Source: Flammula alnicola (taxonomy: Eukaryota > Basidiomycota > Agaricomycetes > Agaricales > Strophariaceae). From it: a stretch of 62,725 nt of DNA. The notes under the pieces are model-generated. The model was not told the origin of the DNA and did not search any database. It saw only the letters and a list, made by a program, of their open reading frames with translations. The stretch lies in contig JADNRV010000282.1 in NCBI GenBank assembly GCA_015499995.1, positions 1 through 62,725 of the forward strand, written 5' to 3'. Both the position numbers and the translations under genes were made by a program. This document shows, piece by piece, positions 34,170 to 45,200 of the stretch; position 1 is the stretch's first letter, and each line of letters starts with the position of its first letter.

Positions 34170-34313
34170 GCTCTACAACGCTTCGGTCGAAATCTTGGAG
34201 TCAAAGAAGGCATTCACGAAGGATGATGATGCTCTGGTCGGTCGAATTGACCAAGGGAAGGACATTACGAGGAAGTATGAGCATTCACAGTACGTGACAT
34301 ATCTTTTTTTTTG
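34170..34313 (+). pseudogene. Fragment of a second cytochrome P450 gene
   Basis: The frame 'LYNASVEILESKKA...GRIDQGKDI' matches 'LYNTSVEIFESKKKA...NQIGQGKDI' in exon 11 of the intact P450 about 1.9 kb downstream (36059-36165). Flanking exons are not present on either side. This is a leftover of a tandem copy or of unequal exchange. Confidence 0.7.
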
Positions 34314-34637
34314 AAAGCTACATCTGGAAATCGACAGATTTGCTCAATGTTGATAACATTTGGAAATGTGCGCAGGTTCCAGTGAGGCCTCAATCTGGGC
34401 CTCATAGTTCTCACTTGTGCTTTTTTTACCCTTTTTCGGGAAATTTGCGCCAAATCCAGCGCGTGGCACCACAGTCTTGGTCCTCGGAATCTGCTCGATG
34501 TCCGTCGTAAATGTCTACACGGCCTCTTCCAGGGCCTGCTTCGACCTAAGAGGAGAAGGCGACACACACATACAGTCATGATGATCATCGATTTCAGAAG
34601 GTATGGACAAATCCCCTTTCTCATGCTTCTTGAAACG

Positions 34638-34650
34638 TATATACTATATA
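34638..34650 (+). promoter_or_regulatory. TATA-like element of the P450 gene
   Basis: TATATACTATATA lies 59-71 bp upstream of the P450 ATG. Position and sequence fit a core promoter; no upstream sites are recognisable. Confidence 0.35.
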
Positions 34651-34708
34651 GAGCTTTGACTTCCGTCGAGGAACTTACCTACCTACCCAAGATTTCCTCT
34701 GGCCCACT

Positions 34709-37335
34709 ATGCTTATCCTTTTCGTCGGGGCGCTCTCTCTATATGTAATGACATGGAGTCTATGGAGAAAATTTCGGGAGCGTTTCTTCAAGTCGGCTCT
34801 CGATAACATAGCGGGTCCTCCTGCGAAATCCTTCTGGACAGGTACTAGTAACAGATCTTATCTTCCGCTTTCTAAATATTTACAAAGGGTTTTCGTAGGT
34901 GTTTTCCGCCAGGTTTTCAACAATAATGCATGGGAATTTCACAAGGAAATGACTGCGAAGTGTAAGAGAGTCCCTATATCACTGAAATCTATAGTGAATT
35001 CTGAATATCTTTGTGAATAGATGGTAGCGTTATCAAGCTTAAAGCGCTCTTGGGCGTACGTTCATCACGTCGTTATGAGTATTATTTTACAGTGTCTGAC
35101 CTTGACCGGTTGACCTTTAGAAAAACGAACTCTTTGTCTTCGACCCTAAGGCATTACACCATATTTTCCTTAAGGTCAGGATATAGTTTGAAAAACTTCG
35201 CATTTTATCATATTGTGTTCTAGGACCAACACATATTCGAAGAAACAACCCAATTTATCCAGTACGCTGTCATTTTATAGGGTGATGCCGTATATATATA
35301 TTAACTGCTCTATCTCAGATTGCATAGAATCCTGTTCGGTGAAGGGTTATTAGGAACTCTCGGTGAGCGCTTAACTATGTCAGTGCAGTTATGGCTCTCA
35401 GCAAAGATCCCATCGACCTCCAGGGGAACAGCACCGCAAGCAAAGAAAGATGCTCAACCCAGTCTTCTCGATCGCGCATATGCGGGACATGAGTACGTCG
35501 GATCTATCTTCGATATTATTGAAGCAGTACTGATAAGCATGTCTTGTAGTTCCCACGTTCTACGACATAATTTACAAGGTATGCCTTCAGATAATTCCTG
35601 GGACGTTTTTCTCACTTTACTGCTAGCTTCGGGGCACATTTTCCAACAAGGTCAAGGATGGACCCCATGAGGTCCGCATATTTTCGTCAATTTTGGTGTC
35701 ATAAAGCCAACCTCAGTTTATCTCAGATCGAAGTTATGAACTGGATGACGCGAACCGCGCTCGAGTTGATAGGTCAAAGCGGACTCGGGTACTCTTTCGA
35801 CCCACTGACGGAAGATGCCGTCCCTCACCCATTCAGCGAGGCGGTGAAGAACCTTGTGTTTGTGATCTTCTAGATTTTAACGTATACTGAAAACTTTCTC
35901 ACTGAATCAACCTTCGCAGACCCACTCTATCCAAAATGAGAGTCGCAACGGCTCTTTTGCTAGTCCCACTCTCCAGGATTGGGCCTCCCAAATTCCGTCG
36001 TTTTGTCATAGATATTCTTCCATGGAAGAATCTCCGTGAACTCAGGGACATCGTGGACGTACTCTACAATACTTCAGTCGAAATTTTCGAATCAAAGAAG
36101 AAGGCATTGGCTGAAGGCGACGAGGCTCTGGCCAACCAAATTGGACAGGGGAAGGATATCATGAGCATTCTCAGTATGCATTCATTGGTTGTATTTTGTT
36201 CATAACTAATACATATACTCAGTGAGAGCAAATATGACCGCCTCGAAAGAAGAAAGCTTGACCCGAGATGAGTTATTAGGTCAAATGGCGTAAGGACTAG
36301 TGTCTGTCTTCATACTCATTAATACTAATCGCCGATCTGAAGGACATTAACATTTGCCGCTATGGATACGACTTCCAGTGCCTTGACACGGCTACTGTAC
36401 CTCCTCGCCACGCATCAAGATGTACAGGACAAGTTGCGCAAAGAAATCAGAGAGGCCAAGGAAGCGGAGGGGGGAGATTTACCTTACGACAAACTGGTTT
36501 CTTTGCCATATCTTGATGCGATTTGTCGAGAAACTCTTAGACTGTACGTCTTATCATTTCCGTTTCCTGATTCCAATGAGCAGTTAAGTGACCTTACTGC
36601 CAGGCATGCGCCAGTTACTATGACAAGGAGAACGTATGTCTAAATCTGATATCTTCCGCCCAGCGTTGATGTCATCTTTTCTTAAACAGGGCTCGACAGG
36701 ATGTTGTGCTTCCTCTGTCCAACCCCATCAAAGGATTGGATGGTCAAGAAATTCAAGAAATCTTCGTTCCCAAGAATACAAATATCAACGTCGGCATTAT
36801 GGCTTCCAATCGCAATCCTGAATTATGGGGACCGGATGTCCTCGAGTGGAAACCTGAAAGATGGCTTGAACCTTTGCCGGATGCATTGATTCACGCGCAC
36901 CTTCCAGGCATTTACTCTCATCTGTAAGTCGCTTATTCAAAGACCTCATGCTCTGGGTTTCTAAATAGCTCATAATGTGATCTAGTATGACGTTCATCGG
37001 CGGAGGCAGGGCCTGCATGTAAGTTCATTTCTGAGAAAAATATTCACTGTCTTGCAAGTCATGACTTTAACGGCTACTTCTCAGCGGATTCAAGTTCTCC
37101 CAATTAGAAATGAGTACGTTCATCTTATAAGGCTTTTAAAAACATCTCGAGTCTTATCCTTTTTTTGTCAACCAAATCTTCAGAGGTGGTACTTTTACTC
37201 TTGATCGAATCGTTCCGATTCTCTCCCACCAAGGACGAAATAGCTTGGCAAATGGCTGCACTTACAATACCGATCGTAGTAGGCAGGAAACCCGACGTTC
37301 CTCAACTTCCCCTTCTCGTGGAACGTGTGGCGTAG
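34709..37335 (+). CDS. Cytochrome P450 monooxygenase, 18 exons
   Basis: Eighteen exons (34709-34841, 34899-34961, 35021-35055, 35121-35174, 35224-35261, 35319-35362, 35424-35492, 35550-35578, 35627-35671, 35727-35857, 35920-36173, 36223-36289, 36343-36543, 36604-36633, 36690-36923, 36986-37018, 37085-37113, 37184-37335) close in frame at 546 residues. N-terminal membrane anchor, then proline hinge 'NIAGPPAKSF'; C-helix 'EQHRKQRKMLNP'; I-helix oxygen-binding 'AAMDTT' (326-331); K-helix E384TLR387; 'PERW'; heme loop 'FIGGGRACIG' with ligand Cys486. All catalytic hallmarks are intact, so it should be active with a P450 reductase at the endoplasmic reticulum. The heme region resembles the CYP5150-type clan of wood-decay and litter fungi; family assignment is tentative and substrate unknown. 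A transposon sits 134 bp past the stop. The donor of exon 10 (GTTTGT) is weak. Confidence 0.92.
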
Positions 37336-37469
37336 TGGGTGCGGGATTCAACGAGCCTCAAAAGTTACGTTTTCAAAGTACTTCCTGAGCTTAGGAACTG
37401 CTTTATTTTGAACGAATTTAACCTTTCTGTTTTTCTCCTAAATGGACCCAAGTGGACGCCAACCACTTA

Positions 37470-37555
37470 CAGCAGTTCCGGAAACTAATGAGATTCCAGG
37501 TTTTTTTTCGAAACGCGCATGTGCGTATGTGCATGCGTGATTTCCTTTTTGGGAT
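37470..37555 (+). repeat. Left terminal inverted repeat (86 bp)
   Basis: Begins CAGCAGTTCCGGAAAC next to a TA. Contains an eight-T run and an inner purine/pyrimidine-alternating 'GCGCATGTGCGTATGTGCA', a likely transposase binding area. Confidence 0.92.
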
Positions 37556-37681
37556 AGACACAATTTCAATACAGACCGTTCATTCTACACAGTTTTTCGA
37601 TGCTAATAATCACATTCTGAACATTTACTACACTACTATAGCACCAATCTATACCTCACCACCTCAGTTCCCAACATTACT

Positions 37682-38818
37682 ATGGTCAATCGTCGTATCA
37701 GCACGGATATGAAGGAGTGTGCCCTCTCTCTTTGGGAGAAAGGTTGGGAAGTTGTGGATATTGTCGATGTGTTGAGTGTTTCCCGCTCCAGTATTTACCG
37801 CTGGAATGCTATCTTTCATGAACACGGCTCAGTCAATCGGCCACCATCACCTCTTCTTGGGCGTTGCAGGATTCTCACACGCGCTATTCTTACGTCGATC
37901 CATGAACTTCACCAAGAAGACCCCGACCTGTATCTCGACGAGCTCATTCTTTGGCTTGCTACACAGCACGACATTATAATATCAAAATCTTCTCTCCAGG
38001 AAAACTTGGCACAAACTGGCCTCACCCGGAAGGTCATGCAGAAGATTGCCATTGAGCGTGATGAAGAACTTCGTGCCCAATGGAAGGAGCTGTTGCAATC
38101 TGATGCTTTCTGTGGGGATGGATCCGAGTTTTTTGTTCTGGATGAGACTAGCAAGAACGAGCACACGTTCGCACGGCGTTATGGACGCGCATTGACCTCA
38201 GAACGAGCACAACTAAAGGATGTCTTTGTCCGTGGCGACCGCTATTCACTTGTGGCTGCAATAACGACTGAAGGTTATGTTGCTGCGCGAGTTGTTCCAG
38301 GATCATTTGATTCTATGGAGTTCTATGACTTTGTGGCCGAGGAAGTAGTAAGTAATTGGATTTCTCCTTCCTGCTGCATATTTGCTAATTGATACGCAGT
38401 TGACTCAGATGAATCCGTATCCTGCTGAACGTTCTGTTCTTATACTCGACAACTGCCGAATTCATCATAACGAAGCCCTCGTAGATCTCGTTAGAGCTGC
38501 AGGTATGTCATATCCACTGCTGCCTACCAGTAAATCTCTTCTGACATCACAATAGGCTGCCTGATATTATACCTCCCGGCGTATTCACCTGATTTGACCC
38601 CGATCGAAGAATCTTTTAGCTCACGTATGTCTGACTTTTGACGATGCTGCAAATTTCTGATAAGTATGTTGCTTTGAACAGTCAAAGCCTACCTTCGCCG
38701 TCATGGAGAGAGAATACGTCGAGAGGAAGATGCAATTGCGGTGCTTCTTGAAGCCTGTGGTTGTATAACACCGGAAAAGTGTCTCTCGTGGTTCAAGCAT
38801 GCTGGCTACATTCACTAG
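37682..38818 (+). CDS. IS630/Tc1-mariner DDE transposase
   Basis: Exons 37682-38347, 38400-38502, 38556-38624 and 38682-38818 join to 324 residues. Residues about 1-110 are helix-turn-helix DNA-binding modules ('GWEVVDIVDVLSVSRSSIYRW' region) that would bind the terminal repeats. The catalytic core shows the three acidic residues: Asp in 'FVLDET', Asp in 'LILDNCRIHH', and Glu in 'YSPDLTPIEE'. It performs cut-and-paste transposition into TA. Three introns inside a transposase are unusual for the wider superfamily but are normal for elements long resident in basidiomycetes. The frame is intact, so the element may be autonomous. Confidence 0.93.
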
Positions 38819-38908
38819 AAACTGTTTATGCATACACAATTATTGTTACGAAAGAAAAATAGGCTGTAAAGTACTTTATATGGAATCAGAACGGGACATG
38901 GGGTAGAG

Positions 38909-40685
38909 CTAACCAATGGCGGGCAGAGGGGCCCATTTTCCATCCTTCACATCTTTCAAAAATGAGCGGTGCGCATCGAGAAACGTCTGCCAACCCATAA
39001 AAGAAAATCCGGCCAGCTCTTTCCATTCAGAATCTGGCATCTTCTCAACAACGCGGTTACCGGGGCGATACTCCAACTTCGAGAGCTTCTCCTGGTCACT
39101 CTCCGGAACATCGTAACGTTTGCAAAAATCATAAAGGGGGACTTTTAGCCGAAGCGCTGCGTTGGGAGATCCTAACGTTGAAGGAAGATTTGTAAGTGAT
39201 GGGATAGGAGGTGAGGCGGGCGGCTTTGGATAAAAGTGTGGTGAAAATGGATGTACTGGATAGCCGTAGGGTGGGGGATAGCCATACGGTGGTGGAATCG
39301 GAGGATATTGGTAGGGATATTGACCCGACAGGTGACAGCCATCAGAAGGAGAGCCTGGCACATGACGAGGAGGGGGGATGGTGTTTTCGTCATGCTTGGG
39401 ACGCGAAGCTTTAACGCGATGGTCAACATCAAAGTGCTTTGATAAAGGCGGACATGAAAGGGAGACGCCAGCGTTCCCAACGGCCTTCGAAGTGGTCAGA
39501 AAAAATGAATTGGTGCTCAGTAGAACGAACATACCAATGCATTTGCCCAGATCCGGAGCCTGAGCTCAGTCAAGTCCCAGTAGCCGCTATTGTTCGCAAA
39601 TATACGCTTTCCAGGGAACAAGGCTTCATGATTATTGAGAGGGTATTTAGCCTTGAGATCCTGCATATGATCTACGGAATTCGACTCAATCGCAGCCTTG
39701 ATGGAAATAAAGAAATAAGTAGGCAAATAAACAAGAAACACAGCAGAAACTTACAATTTGGGCCTTCGCCGATAATTCAGCTGGTTCTGTGCTTGCGGAT
39801 TCCTCGTAAAAGTCGAACGGCATAGGGATATGATTATTATCACCAGTATCCCAGGTCTAGCAGGGAAAATTAGCTCATATGTTGAATAAAAGGAAGCAAA
39901 CGCACCGTATTGTCCTGTGTCGGTGGTGGCATGTGAATAGTAATCACGCGGTCTTTGCTACGTTCCTTCAGAGAGTCTTGCAATGCCTCATACCCCATTG
40001 ACGTAGCGATGGCCTTCTTCCTGTCATTGATAGGTTTCTCGTACTTCCATTGAAGGCGTGCAATTGGTAAATGCTCGGAACGACATGGTAGGTTTTTGGC
40101 AAGGAGATCCTTGAAAGTCTCGTAATCACTGTTGATGTCGAGCCAGAAAGGGCCTTGGCCCTTTATGGACAGGAGGACGTGCCGAAACTCCTGTTGCCTT
40201 GGTTCGTCCTCGTGAAGTAGCAGCAGTAGCGGGCGATTCAACAATGATGTACACGGCAACTCGTTCATGCTTTTGCTGTTTTGTTGCCGGAACGTCGTTG
40301 TCGTTGTCGCTGTCACTGTTAGCATTGTCATCGCCCTCATCGCGTGCAGAAGGAGAGCCTGCCTTTCTTTTTGAGCCCGCCATTGTGGTTTTGTGCGTGT
40401 CCTTCTGTACCCGCTCTCGCGCTCTCTTTTCACGAGCTTTCCTGTTTCTCTCTGCCTTCTTCTTTGCAGCTTCCTGAGCTGCTGGGCCCCCATTCAGAAA
40501 TAAGCGCTCTGATGAAGTATTAGTTGAATAGCAACCAGTTTGAGTGAATGATACATACGTCCTTGAGTTAAGTTGGGTATTATGTCCTTCCTAATGATCT
40601 CATCGATGTGTACGTCGTCGCCATAGGGATCATTGTCCAATTCTGCTTGTTCTTCAGCGGTGAGCTGCCATTCAGATGTTGACAT
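38909..40685 (-). CDS. Transposon passenger gene, proline-rich protein with conserved C-terminal module
   Basis: Exons 40685-40559, 40508-40243, 40190-39906, 39856-39755, 39696-39535 and 39484-38909 give 505 residues. The 52-nt intron 40242-40191 (GTTGAA...CAACAG) is inferred because the frames on both sides otherwise disagree; a frameshift is the alternative. Domains: acidic/basic N-terminus with Lys/Arg runs and an Asp/Asn tract; 'GPFWLDINSDYETFKDLL' module; 'LKAKYPLNNHEALFPGKRI...WDLTELRLRIWANAL' module; a Pro/Tyr-rich linker; and a C-terminal helical module 'YDVPESDQEKLSKLEY' to 'GWQTFLDAHRSFLKDV'. I recall these modules from many unnamed mushroom proteins. Placement between the terminal repeats suggests a role in transposition, regulation or cargo; which one is unknown. 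Confidence 0.75.
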
Positions 40686-40807
40686 TATTGGATGTGATTA
40701 TGAGGAATATAGAATTATAAGGATGAGGACACGGCCCAGCGTGTGGTATAGGTAAAAGATAAAAGACGATGGGCGTGGCCACGCCAGCCCATGTCAAAAT
40801 CCACTCA

Positions 40808-40893
40808 ATCCCAAAAAGGAAATCACGCGTGCACATACGCACATGCGCATTTTGAAAAAAAACTTAGAATCTCATTAGTTTCCGGAACTGCTG
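40808..40893 (-). repeat. Right terminal inverted repeat (86 bp)
   Basis: Reverse complement matches the left repeat at 81 of 86 bases. All five differences are C/T or G/A. Followed by TA. Confidence 0.92.
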
Positions 40894-40984
40894 TAATCCA
40901 ACCAAATACAGCTCTAAACCCGTGTATATAATTACTGCCTCGATGGTACAAAATGAGTATGCGTGTCTACATGTCAAAAAACCA

Positions 40985-42758
40985 CTATCTCGAGTCCGCC
41001 TTGAACTGCCACTGGTACGGATCGGTACTGACAGGCGTCATCATTGGGGCATCCCTCTGTGTCACAGCCGCTACGAATGTGCCCGACGATGGGCTCCCTG
41101 ACATTGAACCAGTGCTAGCCGAGGCAGCTGATGCAGCTGAAGCGGACGCGGACACGGAAGAGCTAGCCGCTGACGCTGACGCCAATGCTGAAGAACTAGA
41201 CGCCGAAGCTGAAGCGGCGATGCTGGCGGCGATAGCGGCTGCATTTACCGACGAAGACGGGGCAGCGGCGGAAGAAGATTGAATAGACATGGTCGACGAC
41301 GCTATGATGGTGGTCCCAGATCCGACCGAGATAGGCGGCGCGCTAGACGAAGGCGAGCTCCCATCTCCAACAAGCTCGACGTTTAGCCCACCCGCACTCT
41401 GGCTTGCAGAAGCAGCGCTGTTGATCGTAGTGGAAGCCGACGAAGCGAAGGACATCGCCGACATAGACCCAGATGCGAAGACCGTCACAGTTTGAGTCAT
41501 CGTCGTCGTCATTGCGGTCGACGTGGAGTTCTGCGAATCGACAGGGGGATCGCTAGCGTCAGCCGCTGCGACCTTGCCAGCAGGAATGAAGACCAATGTC
41601 ACGTTCTGTGCGCTTTTCTGTGAGTCGTCCCTCGAGCTGAGTGTTGTAGATGTCGCCTGGGCACTCGTAGCTGTTTGGGTCCCGTTCGCAGACGTTGTAG
41701 TCGTTGAGTTGTCAGGCAAAGAAGCTGCTTGGGTGGTGGTGGTGTTTCTGGTCCCATCGTCCTGTCCGTCGAACCAGGTTGGTCGAATCACCCTTGAGGT
41801 TGTGTTGTACATGAAAGTTTGGCTACTGTGCGGGGAATTGGCGTCATTACATGGTTGCATTGTCATGGGTTCGGGTTGTGGTGGATTGGGATTAAAAGTC
41901 GCACAGGAGTGAGGTGAACCTTCAGGATTTGGAATGAGCAGCATCACCTCCCTGGTATCGCCCGAGTTTGAAGCCACGGGATCTCTGGATGATGAACTGG
42001 GGGCATCCACTGGCATCATGTACATTTGCGTCTTATTCGTGTCAGAGGCATTGAGGACGGATGTGCCGTTCATATCGGTACGCATGAGGAAGGCAACGAG
42101 GCGGGGATCCGTGGAATTATAGACATGGCTCTGTTCTGAATTAACAATTGCTCGAATGATCGCAAAAGATGATTACGTACCATGATACCAACAGTTCCTG
42201 CGACACCATGAGAATCCCGCCTTTGCAGAGTACTGCCACCCTCCTTTACCCGCCATTGAGGGGTCTCTGCCCGCCTTGCGTGAGAAACAATGTAAGCGTT
42301 TCCATGGTTATTTGGGATGATAATCGACTTGTGTGAGCGTCTGTGGTGGCCTCTGCGCTTTAAACGCCAAAATATTGCGTCAGAAAATCTCGCGAAAGGA
42401 TTGGTGGGCGAGAAATCGTTCATTCTCTGAGGGAGAAGGGCGAAGTGTAAGAATCATATCGTAAAACGTGACAATATGGAAGACTCACCACCTTGGTTCT
42501 TGTCGTCAGTAACTCGTCGCGTTTTCCTTGGTACTTGGTAGTGCCAACCCTCTCCTTAGCGTGCCAAGAAAAGACGCGCTGGGTGGGCGAAGAAGGGTCT
42601 TTATCGCTGGTGTCGACCACGCCATGGAAAGGAGACCGTGGATCCTCGGATGAGCGAGAAATAGCAGCCGCGTAGACTGAAGCAGAGGGAGATATCCAAC
42701 GAGTTGAAAGGCCGCAGAAGACAAGAAGAAGAGTGAACCGGGCATCGAGCGCGAGCAT
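40985..42758 (-). CDS. Secreted Ala/Ser/Thr-rich protein
   Basis: Exons 42758-42489, 42426-42181 and 42130-40985 join in frame to 553 residues. An N-terminal signal peptide is evident (hydrophobic 'FTLLLVFCGL' after 'MLALDAR', cleavage probably near residue 30). Two conserved segments follow: 'ETPQWRVKEGGSTLQRRDSHGVAGTVGIM' region near residues 130-170 (too long to be chance low complexity) and a Cys-containing patch near residue 250. The remainder is a long Ser/Thr/Ala-rich stretch, likely O-glycosylated, and the end 'TDPYQWQFKADSR' looks conserved. I take it as a cell-wall or matrix protein; no enzyme motif or GPI signal is seen. The stop lies 91 bp from the transposon end. Confidence 0.78.
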
Positions 42759-44737
42759 TATACGGGGGAACTTGTAAAGTATAGTATCGGCGGTCAAGCG
42801 AGCGTGAGATTGTAGTCGATGTGGTTGTGAATAAAGCAAGAATTAAAGGGCGATACCGGTCGCAGAGGATATGAATGAAAGAAGGTGGGATAGATATGTG
42901 TGATTATATGGGTGTTAGATAAATAATAAAAGAGAAGAAAAGATCGCCAGGATCTGGGGAAGGTGAAAGTGGGAAGGAAAGAAGGATAGAGTTGTGTTTC
43001 GGCTGCTCCGGATACTTATAGGCATTTGATGTTGTGCAAGCTTTGTTTTCCGCTAGCGATCGCTTGTCAGCCTCCTAAACAGAGAGGGTTTCCGTTTTGG
43101 GAAATGGTGTTACCAGATCAGGAATGGCCGCTGCGCCTGGTGATTCCAGGATGAGAGCTATGTACACGAGGACGATTACGTTTAGGGCTATGCAAGTTGG
43201 CACTCCGAATCATGGAGTAGTAGTCTTCTCGTATTCAGAGGCCTACAAAAAGGCTTTATTTGCATTTGTCGGGCGATTCGGATGGCGAAGCGAGCTCCCC
43301 CGCAGATATGCAATATAACTTTTCTAGTACTTTCCGAGATGAATGTCGTATGCTCCTTTATCTGATAATGTGCTTTCAGCTATGTATTCGAAGGTTGCTT
43401 CTTACGTAGTCGCCAATTCGTGATGAGTATAAGCTGTATATTCTACCTCTCCACCTGTCCCTTCTAGCTCATGCAGCAATCTTTGCCACCGGAAGCTATC
43501 ACAAAACAGTTAAAGTACACTCTATGGGTACTCAACAATCCATACTCGCTCCCAAGCTCTTGGGAGGCATGGCAGTTGGCGATGCTTGCAAGATGGTGAA
43601 TGACATGCCTGCTTGAAGAGCAATTGTTTTTGCAAAATTGACAGAAGACTATAGTGCCGATTTGGTCGTGAACGAAGAGAATGGAAGTTGTCCTTCGGGG
43701 CCCATTGCTGGACGACTTGGCGCGAAAAACGCCGCATGCAAGTATAAAAAAACTCCTGTCTTATAAATCTCCGACTTGGGAGAGGACGTCGGTTAATTGA
43801 AGGACTAGGTACGAAGCTGAGAAGTTTAGCATGCGACGGGGACGGGCCTTATGACACCCTTCGAGCTTTTCCTCTTTCGTTCTTATTGATCTCGGGGCAG
43901 ATAAATAGTTGCACCAGCCTTGCAACGCTAATTTCTAGAACTTGATGTAGATTTCAGTTTAGTGCAATGTCCCGCAACATTGGTGCAATTCTTCTTTAAA
44001 ACAACGCCGAATCTGATCATAATCGACATGTGTTCAGTTCCTTTCGTAGCGGTAGTGGACATTTCCCTTGTAAGATAGTACAGTATCAGATATCAGATTG
44101 CTCTATTTACCACCCATCGGCTATCAACGTCTTGTTTAAATTTTAGACTAAACGAGGCTAAATACCACAGAGGCGTTGCAGGCCGTTGCAGATGTATCGT
44201 CTGCCATGAGTCAAGGCTAGTACGTGACTAGTACTAGTTGCCGACCACAGAGAAACTAGACACGGTGCCAGTAGTGTACATAGGCATTAGTTATCAGCTC
44301 TTAATTATGCGATGCGAGGTATTGACGCTATCAATATATATATAAAAGGTCGACTTCGTCTCCAGCGCCTTGCTGCATCAGTCACATTTGTTACACCTTA
44401 AGTGTCATAAGGATAAGGCTCACCATTTCAGAGACTACTTATGTATAGAGACAACTATGTTTAGAGAAGACAGGCGAAGGTATTATGATTTCAAAGTGTC
44501 ACTGATTTTACACTTCTTGGAAGGGCTAGGTCGAGCTGAACAAAGAAACAACTTCATATTCTATCGACTAACTGGATCTCGTCGCTCATAGCGTCCCAGG
44601 CCTCTCTCCCCAGCTGAATCTACATGAATATTCTAATTCTAACACCTTTAACCTCAATTTCACAACCTCCTTACCGCACCAATTTCCTTCTTCCTCATCT
44701 ACTTGGCAACCCCTAGTTGCATTCGCCGCAGTCATCT
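42759..44737. other. Intergenic, no supported gene
   Basis: About 2 kb of AT-rich DNA with only short frames. A TATA-like 'ATATATATATAAAAGG' occurs at about 44334-44349 and could serve the zinc-finger gene remnant at 44738. Nothing else is recognisable. Confidence 0.45.
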
Positions 44738-44935
44738 ATGTCGCATTCTCCCACTGCCTCTTGTTCGAATTTGGACACCCCAGAGGTAAAATGCTCGCCC
44801 TCGCGGGAGGCTTCGCCAGTGCGGACCGCTGTTGTTGACCCTCAACTTCAGCGCCAACGCTTCCCGTGCGTTATCATTGGATGTGATCGGCGGTTCAAAC
44901 GTTCACCAGTCAATACTGTGCAGAACGCAAGTTGA
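44738..44935 (+). pseudogene. N-terminal fragment of a C2H2 zinc-finger factor
   Basis: The frame starts 'MSHSPTASCSNLDTPEVK' and reaches 'RFPCVIIGCDRRFKR', the first half of a C2H2 finger (two cysteines, conserved Arg-Phe). The histidine half and any further fingers are absent; after about 44905 the sequence changes and runs into a tandem repeat with a stop at 44935. The family normally continues with more fingers, so the gene looks cut off, perhaps by the repeat array or by deletion. An intron just after 'RFKR' cannot be excluded but I find no finger downstream. Confidence 0.55.
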
Positions 44936-45200
44936 ACAAGAATTATATTTGGTGACGATTGACAAGGAGACGTAACCATTCAAACCAAACAAACAATGGG
45001 ACAAAACTCGAATTCAAGTTGAATGGGTACAAACTTTTATTTGGTGGTGATTGACAGGAAGACGTAACCATGCAAACCAAACAAACAATGGGACAAAACT
45101 CGAAATCAAGTTGAATCATAATGGGTACAAACTTTTATTTGGTGGTGATTGACAGGAAGACGTAACCATCCAAACCAAACAAACAATGGGACAAAAGTCC
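44932..45200 (+). repeat. Tandem minisatellite, three units of about 87-92 bp
   Basis: Units begin TTGAA at 44932, 45019 and 45111. Each holds 'TTATTTGGTG', 'GACGTAACCAT' and 'AAACCAAACAAACAATGGGA'. Units 2 and 3 are nearly identical; unit 1 is more diverged and lacks the 'GGGTACAAAC' piece. Confidence 0.85.

Larger units (their letters stand above)
37470..40893. mobile_element. Complete IS630/Tc1-mariner type DNA transposon with two genes
   Basis: Ends are 86-bp inverted repeats (37470-37555 and 40808-40893) starting CAGCAGTTCCGG, each bordered by TA (37468-37469 and 40894-40895), the target duplication expected for this superfamily. Total length 3,424 bp. It carries a spliced transposase on the plus strand and a second spliced gene on the minus strand, tail to tail. 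The two repeats differ at only five of 86 positions, all transitions, so insertion is fairly recent. It landed in the gap between the convergent P450 (stop 37335) and secreted-protein (stop 40985) genes without breaking either. Confidence 0.92.

Noticed and set aside
41100..41290. Alanine-rich repeat on the plus strand (109-codon Ala/Glu/Asp frame)
   Set aside because: Antisense of the Ala/Ser-rich tail of the secreted protein gene.
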